Shown here one piece after another: positions 24,045 through 31,360 of a DNA stretch of 43,452 nt. The stretch's first letter is position 1. Each line of letters opens with the position of its first letter. This DNA comes from Nitrospirota bacterium (GTDB lineage: Bacteria > Nitrospirota > Thermodesulfovibrionia > Thermodesulfovibrionales > UBA1546). Location of the stretch: the NCBI GenBank assembly GCA_016212165.1, contig JACRGY010000076.1, positions 1-43,452 on the forward strand, read 5' to 3'. Made by a program: the position numbers and the translations under genes. The notes below the pieces were generated by a model. That model saw only the letters and a program-made list of their open reading frames with translations, made no database searches and was not told where the DNA came from.

Positions 24045-24766
24045 TAAAGCCTGAATTCCTCTCCGAGGTATGCCTCTTTTACCTGTGGATTAGCAACGAT
24101 ATGTTCAGGCATTCCCTCTGCAAGCACCTCTCCATTATTGATTATATATGCCCTGTCTGTTATCGAAAGCGTATCCCTTACATTATGGTCTGTTATAAGT
24201 ATACCAAGGCCTTTATTCTTGAGATGGGTCAGCATTTTTTTAAGCTCTATTATTGCAATGGGGTCTATGCCGGTAAACGGCTCATCGAAAAGCATAAAGG
24301 TCGGGTTCAGGGCAAGCGCCCTTGCAATCTCTGCTCTCCTTCGTTCTCCCCCTGACAGCCTGTAACCGTCCCTGTCCGCAAATCCCCTGAGATTGAATTC
24401 ATCAAGAAGGCGTTCTATCATCTCTGCAATACCTGTATCAGGATATCCCTTTATTTCGAGCACAGCCCTCAGGTTGTCCCTTACGGTAAGTTTCCTGAAT
24501 ATGGACGGCTCCTGTGGAAGGTACCCTATCCCCTTACGCGCCTTTTGATACATCGGGAATTGCCCGATATCTTCACTGTCAAGGGCAATGCTGCCTTTTT
24601 CAGGCTTTATCATCCCGACAATCATATAAAATGTTGTTGTCTTGCCGGCTCCGTTAGGGCCGAGCAGCCCGACAATCTCACCTGTTGTTACATATAAATT
24701 AAGGTCATTTACAACACATTTTTTGCCGTAGTTTTTTGTAATGCCATCTACCTTAAGGATATGCAT
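24044..24766 (-). CDS. lptB: LPS export ABC transporter ATP-binding protein LptB
   Basis: A 240-residue ATPase: Walker A GPNGAGKTTTFYMIVG, Q-loop YLPQEPSIF, signature LSGGERRRAEIARAL, Walker B FMLFDEPFTGIDPIA and the switch His in LITDHNVRDT. The YLPQEPSIFRKLTV segment is typical of LptB. It powers LptFG to extract LPS from the inner membrane; lptF/G are not in this window. The ATG directly follows the lptA stop. Confidence 0.95.
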   Translation of the reverse strand: MHILKVDGITKNYGKKCVVNDLNLYVTTGEIVGLLGPNGAGKTTTFYMIVGMIKPEKGSIALDSEDIGQFPMYQKARKGIGYLPQEPSIFRKLTVRDNLRAVLEIKGYPDTGIAEMIERLLDEFNLRGFADRDGYRLSGGERRRAEIARALALNPTFMLFDEPFTGIDPIAIIELKKMLTHLKNKGLGILITDHNVRDTLSITDRAYIINNGEVLAEGMPEHIVANPQVKEAYLGEEFRL

Positions 24767-25288
24767 CTAATTTCCCGCCTCAGCGGGCTCCTGTCTCTTC
24801 TTATTTTCGAGCAACACCCTGCTGTTTTCCACAAAAGAGCGCTCCTCTTTCATCAGGTATGTCATCTTCGTGCCTGTAATAACATTGCCTTTTTCCACAG
24901 CCTTCGGTTCACCGGTAAAGATTGCCCTATCTTCTTCTGCAAAATAAACTGCTGCCTTTGACGTTACAACCAGGTTCTTTTTTATAAGTTTTACATTGCC
25001 ATCCGCATCTATCTTTGTTACATTTCCTGTTTGTTCAGCATAATAGACAAGCATCCTGTCAGAGTAAAGCGTCATTTCTTCGGTCCTGGCAACAACAGAG
25101 CCTTCAAACAGGGCAGTATGTGCCTTGCTGTCAGACGAGAGCGTAGCAGAAGTTATTATTATAGGCCCCTTTACCTGTCCTGTCTTATCCCCGGCTCCTT
25201 TAGATGGCACATCGGATGGAGAAGCAAATGCAATGCTTGTTATTATGACAAGGGAAAAAATACTAGTGATAGAAAGTTGCCTTAACAT
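24767..25288 (-). CDS. lptA: LPS transport periplasmic protein LptA
   Basis: A 173-residue protein with a signal peptide (cleavage near IAFASPSD) and an OstA-type beta-jellyroll: IIITSATLSSDSKAHTALFEG, LYSDRMLVYYAE, and AVYFAEEDRAIFTGEPKA. It forms the periplasmic bridge carrying LPS from LptC to LptD. The start overlaps lptC by 26 nt. The charged tail (ENKKRQEPAEAGN) is probably disordered. Confidence 0.9.
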   Translation of the reverse strand: MLRQLSITSIFSLVIITSIAFASPSDVPSKGAGDKTGQVKGPIIITSATLSSDSKAHTALFEGSVVARTEEMTLYSDRMLVYYAEQTGNVTKIDADGNVKLIKKNLVVTSKAAVYFAEEDRAIFTGEPKAVEKGNVITGTKMTYLMKEERSFVENSRVLLENKKRQEPAEAGN

Positions 25289-25772
25289 CTTTTAATATTC
25301 TCACTTTCTGTTCCGAATTTACTTCCATGCCTGAGCCTTCGACGTTGAATTTTTTGCTTTCAACCCTTACATTTCCTTTTGTCTTCATTTCTTCCCTGGA
25401 CTGGTCCCATTCCATGGAATCAGCAATGATTGTATAATCCTTTGCAACCGCTGTTATCTCGCCGTTAAGGGTCAGATTCCGGCTTTCAAGGTCATAAAGC
25501 CCATTCTCTGCATGTATCGTCATCTCCTTGTTCTCGACCGTTATCGCTACATTCCTGAGCCTTGCCTTATCCTCACTCTCTGCAAAATCAGCCCTTTTTG
25601 CATTGAGGGTCCAGAGATTTTTGCCATCTTTCTTATGGACAATCCTTAATCCGTCTATAAAAGAGTTTCCCTTAAACAGCAAGTCTTTTTCTGTTTCCCT
25701 GTTATTTCCGAAAAAAAGCACAATCAGAAAAAAAGAAATAACAGAAAAAACAAATAACATTTTTTTCTTCAT
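25263..25772 (-). CDS. lptC: LPS export protein LptC
   Basis: A 169-residue protein with one N-terminal membrane helix (about 5-22) and a periplasmic jellyroll: IVHKKDGKNLWTLNAKRADF, NGLYDLESRNLTLNGEI and KNFNVEG-type repeats (seen as KKFNVEGSGMEV). It receives LPS from LptBFG and hands it to LptA. It is the first gene of the lptCAB-rpoN-hpf run. The ribosome site is weak, and an alternative ATG lies four codons in. Confidence 0.87.
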   Translation of the reverse strand: MKKKMLFVFSVISFFLIVLFFGNNRETEKDLLFKGNSFIDGLRIVHKKDGKNLWTLNAKRADFAESEDKARLRNVAITVENKEMTIHAENGLYDLESRNLTLNGEITAVAKDYTIIADSMEWDQSREEMKTKGNVRVESKKFNVEGSGMEVNSEQKVRILKDVKATFYH

Positions 25773-25885
25773 GTTTAAATTTTATCACACGGGTATGAGC
25801 ATGTAAAGGCAAATAGCATTTAACTCACTGCAGATACAAAAAATATTCTTGACTTGTTATACAGATTTCATATTTTTCGGGCAAA

Positions 25886-25960
25886 TGGAGCGGGCGACGG
25901 GATTCGAACCCGCGACTTTCAGCTTGGGAAGCTAACACTCTACCACTGAGTTACGCCCGC
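25886..25960 (-). tRNA. tRNA-Gly (anticodon CCC)
   Basis: On the minus strand the cloverleaf has acceptor GCGGGCG/CGCCCGC, D arm ACTC/GAGT, anticodon stem TTAGC/GCTGA with loop TTCCCAA (anticodon CCC), T stem GCGGG/CCCGT with loop TTCGAAT. Discriminator T and the CCA end are encoded. It lies between aroE and lptC. Confidence 0.95.
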
Positions 25961-25977
25961 AAGTATCTATTTCTATA

Positions 25978-26007
25978 ACTATAAAATATTTTTTGCCTGC
26001 CTTGCAA
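25978..26007 (-). promoter_or_regulatory. Putative promoter of tRNA-Gly
   Basis: On the minus strand TTGCAA (26002-26007) and TATAGT (25978-25983) are 18 nt apart, and the -10 ends 17 nt before the tRNA. Confidence 0.4.
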
Positions 26008-26034
26008 GAGAAAGGGTAAAATCTGAGCTAAAAG

Positions 26035-26892
26035 CTAAAGATTTTGAGTCAGCGCCTCGGTTGCGAGTCGCAACGACTTTCTCATCACATCAACCGGCGG
26101 TTTCTTTCCCGTCCACAGTTCGAATGCAAAAACACCCTGCCATAAAAGCATGCCAAGACCGTTAAGAGTCTTACAACCTTTTCCCGAAGCCTTCTGAAGC
26201 AAAGGAGTATTTTTATAAATCAGATCACAGACGACATGTTTTTCCCTCAGAAGATTTGCATTTATAGGTAATGGATCGCCTTTTTTCAATCCTAAGGGCG
26301 TGGCATTAATTATTATGTCAACATCTTCAAGCTGAGAGCTTAGGACTGAGGGCTGAGAGCCAAAGAATGACACATTTCCACGAATCTTATTCAAATCCTT
26401 TATGAGTTTTCCTGCCTTCTTTTTATCTATGTCATATAAAAGCAACTTCGATACATTCTGGCAGAGATAATAACCTATTGCCCGCGAAGCGCCTCCTGCG
26501 CCTATTATCAGCACATTTTTTTTGTTAACAGGAATCTTTGCCTCGGACAAAGACCTCATAAAACCCCGGCCGTCAGTGTTGTACCCTGTAAGCTTTCCAT
26601 TAGCATTGACTATTGTATTGACGGCTCCTATAAAAGAAGCCTCTTTGCTGACTTTATCAAGAAAAGGAATGACTTTCTCCTTATGAGGCACTGTGACATT
26701 CACGCCTGCAAGGTTAAGCGCCCTTATTGACTTTACCGCATCACGCACAAGCTCAGGCTTGACCAAAAATGTAACATAACAGCAGTCAAGCCCGAGTTTT
26801 TCAAATGCAGTGTTGTGCATCGCAGGCGAAAGGCTGTGTTCTACAGGAAAACCCAATAAGCCAAGAACCTTTGTCTTACCACTGACTTTCAT
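26035..26892 (-). CDS. aroE: Shikimate dehydrogenase
   Basis: A 285-residue NADPH-dependent enzyme of chorismate synthesis. Substrate-site motifs: PVEHSLSPAMHN, NVTVPHKE (catalytic Lys), GYNTDGRGF; cofactor site IIGAGGASRAIGYYL; C-terminal NGLGMLLWQG. The segment SFFGSQPSVLSSQLED, just before DIIINATPLG, is encoded by four TGANNGC-type heptads (26333-26360) in a surface loop of variable length. The start ATG overlaps the DUF512 gene stop (ATGA), so translation is coupled. Confidence 0.94.
   Translation of the reverse strand: MKVSGKTKVLGLLGFPVEHSLSPAMHNTAFEKLGLDCCYVTFLVKPELVRDAVKSIRALNLAGVNVTVPHKEKVIPFLDKVSKEASFIGAVNTIVNANGKLTGYNTDGRGFMRSLSEAKIPVNKKNVLIIGAGGASRAIGYYLCQNVSKLLLYDIDKKKAGKLIKDLNKIRGNVSFFGSQPSVLSSQLEDVDIIINATPLGLKKGDPLPINANLLREKHVVCDLIYKNTPLLQKASGKGCKTLNGLGMLLWQGVFAFELWTGKKPPVDVMRKSLRLATEALTQNL
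26333..26360. repeat. Heptad array TGANNGC inside aroE
   Basis: Plus-strand units TGAGAGC, TTAGGAC, TGAGGGC, TGAGAGC, exactly four heptads. Same family as 27257-27291, 41985-42012 and 42214-42241. Confidence 0.85.
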
Positions 26893-28199
26893 TTGTCCTC
26901 CAGCATTGCCTTTATAATTCCCCCAGGGGTGCTCTCTGTGACTTTAGCCTTTATTCCGAGGGCAGCCTCTATATCCTTTCTGGAAATATCATCCAAAAAA
27001 ACATCCGTCCCGTCTCTCAGGACAACATCAGGCATCAAAAGAGATTCATAGCCGGCTGTCTTGTCCGAGAGCGTTCTTATAACATCCCTCCCGGTGAGAA
27101 GCCCGGTAACAGTAACGGATTTCCCGAAAAAGGCATTCTCAACAGGAACAACATTCAGGATTATATTCTCCTTTTCAAAAAGCCTGTCGGCAAATCTCTT
27201 GAGATAAGGATAAAAAGATATCCCTGTAAAAGTCAAAAACTTCTTTTTTCTCGCCTGATGGCTGATACCTGAAAGCTGATTGCTGATTTTTTTTGCCTGA
27301 GACATAAACAGGGGAACCATGCCTACCCCGTTCTCTATCTGGGGAAGTTCCCCGTATTCCTTCAAGGCAGGAAAATTCAGCCCTGCCTTTATATATAACT
27401 CGTCTGCACCGTAGACAACAGGGTCCCCGTGCTTCTTTTTGAACCTCTTCTGAAAAGAATCTATCATCTCTATCGTCTTTAGCGCATCCTCTTTTTCAAC
27501 ACGTTTCAGCTCCAGCTTCCTGTGCATCGTAAGCCCCACAGGCACAACAGCAATTGACGACACATAAGGGTAAAAACCATAAAGGTCTCTTATGGTCTTC
27601 TGAAGTTCCCTGCCGTCATTGTAACCGGGGCACATCACAATCTGGGCATGCATCCTGATCCTGTTTTCCTTAAAAAATTTCAGTTCTTTCAAGACATCCC
27701 CTGCCCTCGGATTGCCGAGCAACGTATTGCGGACAGACCTGTTGGTTGAATGAACCGAGATGTATAGAGGGCTCAGCCGCTGCTGCGCAATCCTCTTCTT
27801 GTCCTGGGCGCTCAGATTTGTCAGGGTAATATAGTTTCCGTAAAGAAAGGACATCCTGTAATCTTCATCCTTTACGTACAGAGACTTTCTCAGTCCTTTC
27901 GGAAGCTGGGATACAAAACAGAATATGCAGTTATTTGTGCATCTCTTTATCTTGAAAGGCCTGAGTGTAATGCCAATGTCCTCTCCCTCTCCGGAAAGGA
28001 GTTTTGCCTGGATCTTCTTCCCTTTTCTGGATATGGCCATATTAAGTTCCGGCTCATTTCTGTAAAACATAAAGTCTATGCTGTCATTAAGCCTGTGCCC
28101 GTTTATGGAAAACACGGAATCTCCGGGAAGAAGCCCTTCCCGCTCTGCGATGCTTTTAGCCTTTATTTGTTCTATCTCGATGCCGTCTCTATTGTGCAT
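26889..28199 (-). CDS. PDZ-DUF512 radical SAM-type protein
   Basis: A 436-residue protein of the DUF512 family. An N-terminal PDZ-like domain (EQIKAKSIAEREGLLPGDSVFSING) is followed by the cluster motif CTNNCIFCFVSQLPKG, then a barrel with LYISVHSTNRSVRNTLLGN and QIVMCPGYNDG. The DUF512 C-terminus contains LTGRDVI and MLRDGTD-type motifs (seen as VVLRDGTDVFLDDIS). The function is unproven; it is common in anaerobes. The segment SNQLSGISHQARKKK is encoded by a heptad array (27257-27291). It overlaps pgsA by 11 nt. Confidence 0.85.
   Translation of the reverse strand: MHNRDGIEIEQIKAKSIAEREGLLPGDSVFSINGHRLNDSIDFMFYRNEPELNMAISRKGKKIQAKLLSGEGEDIGITLRPFKIKRCTNNCIFCFVSQLPKGLRKSLYVKDEDYRMSFLYGNYITLTNLSAQDKKRIAQQRLSPLYISVHSTNRSVRNTLLGNPRAGDVLKELKFFKENRIRMHAQIVMCPGYNDGRELQKTIRDLYGFYPYVSSIAVVPVGLTMHRKLELKRVEKEDALKTIEMIDSFQKRFKKKHGDPVVYGADELYIKAGLNFPALKEYGELPQIENGVGMVPLFMSQAKKISNQLSGISHQARKKKFLTFTGISFYPYLKRFADRLFEKENIILNVVPVENAFFGKSVTVTGLLTGRDVIRTLSDKTAGYESLLMPDVVLRDGTDVFLDDISRKDIEAALGIKAKVTESTPGGIIKAMLEDK
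27257..27291. repeat. Heptad array TGANNNC inside the DUF512 gene
   Basis: Units TGATGGC, TGATACC, TGAAAGC, TGATTGC, TGATTTT, five in exact 7-nt register, more diverged than the carB copies. Confidence 0.85.
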
Positions 28200-28728
28200 G
28201 TGTCAATTTTAAACCTCTGTATATATAATGTAAACCTGAAATTATTGTCAGCGCTGCAGTTACCAGTATAAGCACATCAGGCATCTTTGGGAGTGAGGCA
28301 ATATTCACTGTAAGAAGCACATAGCATAAAACTATAAGCTGCATTGCTATTGCGGCCTTGCCCGTAATCGTAGGCTGAACATTCGATATGTGTGTTGTAA
28401 GGTAAATAAGCACCCATCCTATTATCACAATAATGTCCCTGCTTATTACTGTTATAGTCAGCCATTTCGGCAGCCATCCGTTCATGGAAAAAAGAATAAA
28501 AGACGTTACAAGAAGAAATTTGTCTGCCAGCGGGTCAAGAAATGTGCCAAAGACTGTTTTCTGATTTGTAAGCCTTGCGATAAGCCCGTCGAGTGTATCG
28601 GTCAGGGCAGCAATAACAAACAGATATAGCGCATAATCATACCGCTTGTATATGACTGCCGTTATGAAAAGAGGAATTATAACTATCCTCGCTATAGTAA
28701 TTGTATTAGGGAGATTGAGAACCCCCAT
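28189..28728 (-). CDS. pgsA: CDP-diacylglycerol-glycerol-3-phosphate 3-phosphatidyltransferase
   Basis: A membrane enzyme of about 179 residues. LPNTITIARIVIIPLFI at the N-terminus and DTLDGLIARLTNQKTVFGTFLDPLADKFLL carry the CDP-alcohol signature, and the PLADK ending is typical of PgsA. It makes phosphatidylglycerol phosphate. The ATG at 28728 is preceded by GGGGGCGA; an ATG at 28740 is the alternative. A hexad-based hairpin (28751-28805) fills its leader. Confidence 0.92.
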   Translation of the reverse strand: MGVLNLPNTITIARIVIIPLFITAVIYKRYDYALYLFVIAALTDTLDGLIARLTNQKTVFGTFLDPLADKFLLVTSFILFSMNGWLPKWLTITVISRDIIVIIGWVLIYLTTHISNVQPTITGKAAIAMQLIVLCYVLLTVNIASLPKMPDVLILVTAALTIISGLHYIYRGLKLTHAQ

Positions 28729-28750
28729 ATTCGCCCCCATGAGAAAATCA

Positions 28751-28805
28751 GGTTGAGATTAAGGTTAAGACTGAGAAATTCTCAACCTCAACCTTAGCCT
28801 TAACC
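28751..28805. repeat. Hexad-based inverted repeat upstream of pgsA
   Basis: Arms 28751-28777 and 28779-28805 are 27 nt each with one nt between. They differ at 6 positions, all transitions. Within each arm a 6-nt period (TTRAGN / CTYARC) is seen. In RNA of the operon sense strand (-), four of the six differences become G-U pairs. Confidence 0.8.
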
Positions 28806-28813
28806 TTTTTGTT

Positions 28814-29890
28814 TTATGGAATATTAAAAGGTATTGTCCGGAATCTCAGCTTTAATCCAAGTCTATTATAACATCTGTTATCAATCTTTCCATCCATAAA
28901 TGACAAAAGTGTCTTTGAATGGCAAGCCTCAACAGCGAACTTATTGGCCATTGAATCTCTGAGCGCTGATTTAAAGTCCCTTCGGGCAGACAACAGTTTT
29001 CCCTGAAGAAATTCTGCCTCGCCCATGCCCAGCCTGCAGTATATGATTCCCCTCGGGTCTTTTGTCTTTTTGAAAAGCCTGTATGATTGCTCAAAATACT
29101 CCATTGCCTTATCAGGTTTGCCGAGCATAGTGCATGTCTTGCCAAGACTCCAGAGGGTGTATGCATAACTGACAATGTCGCCTATTTTTCCGTAAAGAGA
29201 TGAAGCTTTTTTGAAATGCTTTTGAGCGCCAGCGAAATCATCTTTCATCCTTAATGCATTTCCGATACCGCAATGGGAATACGCAACACCAAAGTTATCT
29301 TTTAACCCTGAAAACAGCTTATTTGCAGATCTGTAATATTTAAGAGAGTCATTGAATAGTCCCGCAACCCTGCATGTACCGCCAAGCCCGCACAGGTTAT
29401 ATCCGATGCCAGGTTTATAATTAATTTCCATGAAGAGCACAAGTGACTTCTTAAATACCTTAATGGCTTCAGGTATATCTCCTTTAATTCTCAGAGCGCC
29501 TCCTTCTGCCCAAAACACAAATGCCATGCCGTGTTCATCCTTGTTTCTCATATAAAATCTTTTTGCTTTGGAAAACAGGCTTATCGCTTCTTTCCATCTG
29601 CCGAGCGCCCTCAGCGATAGGCCGAGGCCGACTGCTGCATCCGCCGTGGTTACCTTATCCTTCATCTTTTCGCTTAATTTTATTGCCCTCGAATAGCTTC
29701 TCTCTGCAAGCTTAAAATTCCCTGTCATGCGGCATGTATCGCCGATTGACATAAGGCAGTTAAGAATACCTTCCCTGTCATTTTTGTATGCCTTGAGCGC
29801 CTTAGCGAAAAGCAGTAAGGCCTCATTGTATTCAGCCCTGTTCTTTAATTCCTCTGCGCGGTTAAAAAGCCTGCCTGCATTATCTGTCAT
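28814..29890 (-). CDS. Tetratricopeptide-repeat protein
   Basis: A 358-residue soluble protein made almost wholly of TPR units of about 36-40 residues: AEELKNRAEYNEALLLFAKA, GDTCRMTGNFKLAERSYSRA, GLSLRALGRWKEAISLFSKA, GGALRIKGDIPEAIKVFKKS, and four more. It resembles TPR scaffolds used for protein-protein contact. No signal peptide or enzyme domain. The start ATG overlaps the rpe stop (ATGA), so the two are co-translated. The partner is unknown. Confidence 0.85.
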   Translation of the reverse strand: MTDNAGRLFNRAEELKNRAEYNEALLLFAKALKAYKNDREGILNCLMSIGDTCRMTGNFKLAERSYSRAIKLSEKMKDKVTTADAAVGLGLSLRALGRWKEAISLFSKAKRFYMRNKDEHGMAFVFWAEGGALRIKGDIPEAIKVFKKSLVLFMEINYKPGIGYNLCGLGGTCRVAGLFNDSLKYYRSANKLFSGLKDNFGVAYSHCGIGNALRMKDDFAGAQKHFKKASSLYGKIGDIVSYAYTLWSLGKTCTMLGKPDKAMEYFEQSYRLFKKTKDPRGIIYCRLGMGEAEFLQGKLLSARRDFKSALRDSMANKFAVEACHSKTLLSFMDGKIDNRCYNRLGLKLRFRTIPFNIP

Positions 29891-30546
29891 ACGCTGCTGA
29901 GCACACTCCTTAAATTTTTTGTTAGAGCTTTATAGTCCTTAGAGCTAAAAAACGCTGAACCCATTACAAGCATGCCTGCGCCTGCATCAGCAACCTGTCT
30001 TGCGTTATCAGGCTTTACTCCGCCATCAACCTCGATCAATGTTGCCAGGTTCCTTTCCCTTATCAGCTTCTTCAGGGTCTTAATCTTGTCCATGGACTGC
30101 GGGATAAAGCTCTGGCCTCCGAATCCCGGATTAACAGACATAAGAACCACAAAGTCCAGGTCCTGAAGAATATGCTCAAGGCTGCAAACAGGAGTTGCAG
30201 GATTAAGCGCAATACCTGCCTTTATGCCGCTTTCTTTTATCACCTGCACGGTCCTGTGCGCATGCACCGAGGCCTCAATATGCACTGCCAGATAATCTGC
30301 GCCGGCATTTATGAAATCTTTTACATATTTATCAGGTTCTTCTATCATCAGATGCACATCAAGCGGAACATCAGTTATTTTGTTTATTGCCTCAACAATA
30401 GAAGGCCCGATGGTCATATTGGGTACAAAATGGCCGTCCATAATATCAATATGAAACAGATCAACACCTGCAGCCTCTGCAGCCTTTATCTCCTCACCCA
30501 GTCTCATAAAATCAGCTGAAAGTATTGACGGCGCAATTTTAACCAT
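29887..30546 (-). CDS. rpe: Ribulose-phosphate 3-epimerase
   Basis: A TIM-barrel metal enzyme of the pentose phosphate pathway, 219 residues. APSILSADFMRLGEEI, HIDIMDGHFVPNMTIG, DVHLMIEEPDKYV, VLMSVNPGFGGQSF and IEVDGGVKPDN are the conserved blocks with the His/Asp metal ligands. GGAGG lies 5 nt before ATG 30546; a TTG four codons upstream overlaps that site and is rejected. Confidence 0.96.
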   Translation of the reverse strand: MVKIAPSILSADFMRLGEEIKAAEAAGVDLFHIDIMDGHFVPNMTIGPSIVEAINKITDVPLDVHLMIEEPDKYVKDFINAGADYLAVHIEASVHAHRTVQVIKESGIKAGIALNPATPVCSLEHILQDLDFVVLMSVNPGFGGQSFIPQSMDKIKTLKKLIRERNLATLIEVDGGVKPDNARQVADAGAGMLVMGSAFFSSKDYKALTKNLRSVLSSV

Positions 30547-30575
30547 ACCAACCTCCAAAATTAAATTTTAACTAA

Positions 30576-31274
30576 TTATTCCCCTTCTAATTGAAAATTT
30601 ATTATATCCCCTGCCTTAATTTGGGCGCCTGCTTTGGGTTTCTGAGATTTTACCTTCTCGCCGGAACCGGTAATATTAAGTTTCAGCCCAAGTTTTTCCG
30701 CAAGCTGCCGAGCCTCTTCCGGCGTCTTTCCCTGAAAATCAGGACAATAATAAATAACCTCATAAGGCCCTGCACTGACAATAAGCGTAACTTTTTCAGC
30801 AATCTTTTCGTCAGGGCCGGGTTTCTGTGAGATTACCTTATCCCTTTCATCTGTGCCTGAATGGACACGGATGACCTTTGCTACCTTTAATCCATTTTGT
30901 AAAAGGATGGATTCAGCCTTGTCCGCAGACTCTCCAATCACCGAGGGAATTGTCTGAACCCTCGGGCCTTTGCTGAGTATAACCTTTATCCTCCTCTGTT
31001 CTTTAACCCCGCTTCCAGCAGGCACATCCTGCCTCAGTATATATCCACCGGCTATTGAAGGATCATATTCTTCGCCTTCTATCTTGAGGTTAAGGCCCTT
31101 CTTGCTTAGAATCTCGTTTGCCTCAACAAGGTTTTTACCGGAAAGGTCAGGGACATCTACTGTCCTGCTGAAGCTCATCAGCTTGAATGTCAAATACGCA
31201 AAGAGTAAACCGAGAAGCACAAAACCAAAAATATACAGAGGAACCTTTATTATTTTGCTTACGGCTTTCTGCAA
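30576..31274 (-). CDS. Membrane-anchored PASTA-domain protein
   Basis: A 232-residue protein with one membrane helix (about 11-32) and three extracytoplasmic PASTA domains: VDVPDLSGKNLVEANEILSK, VQTIPSVIGESADKAESILL and YYCPDFQGKTPEEARQLAEK. Unlike PASTA kinases or PBPs it has no catalytic domain. Such stand-alone forms may sense peptidoglycan fragments. The start is TTG at 31274, with AGGAGA 7 nt before it. It lies between gyrA and rpe on the same strand. Confidence 0.88.
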   Translation of the reverse strand: MQKAVSKIIKVPLYIFGFVLLGLLFAYLTFKLMSFSRTVDVPDLSGKNLVEANEILSKKGLNLKIEGEEYDPSIAGGYILRQDVPAGSGVKEQRRIKVILSKGPRVQTIPSVIGESADKAESILLQNGLKVAKVIRVHSGTDERDKVISQKPGPDEKIAEKVTLIVSAGPYEVIYYCPDFQGKTPEEARQLAEKLGLKLNITGSGEKVKSQKPKAGAQIKAGDIINFQLEGE

Positions 31275-31360
31275 GATTTATCTCCTGAATTCCTTAAGCA
31301 TAAATCAAATCCCAACAGACGGGATACAGTATTTGAGCGGTTTCTTTTTTTGATTATCAA

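Noticed and set aside
26018-26040. Fourteenth heptad array at the aroE stop (AGCTAAA-like units)
   Set aside because: Only about two good units, too few to separate from chance.
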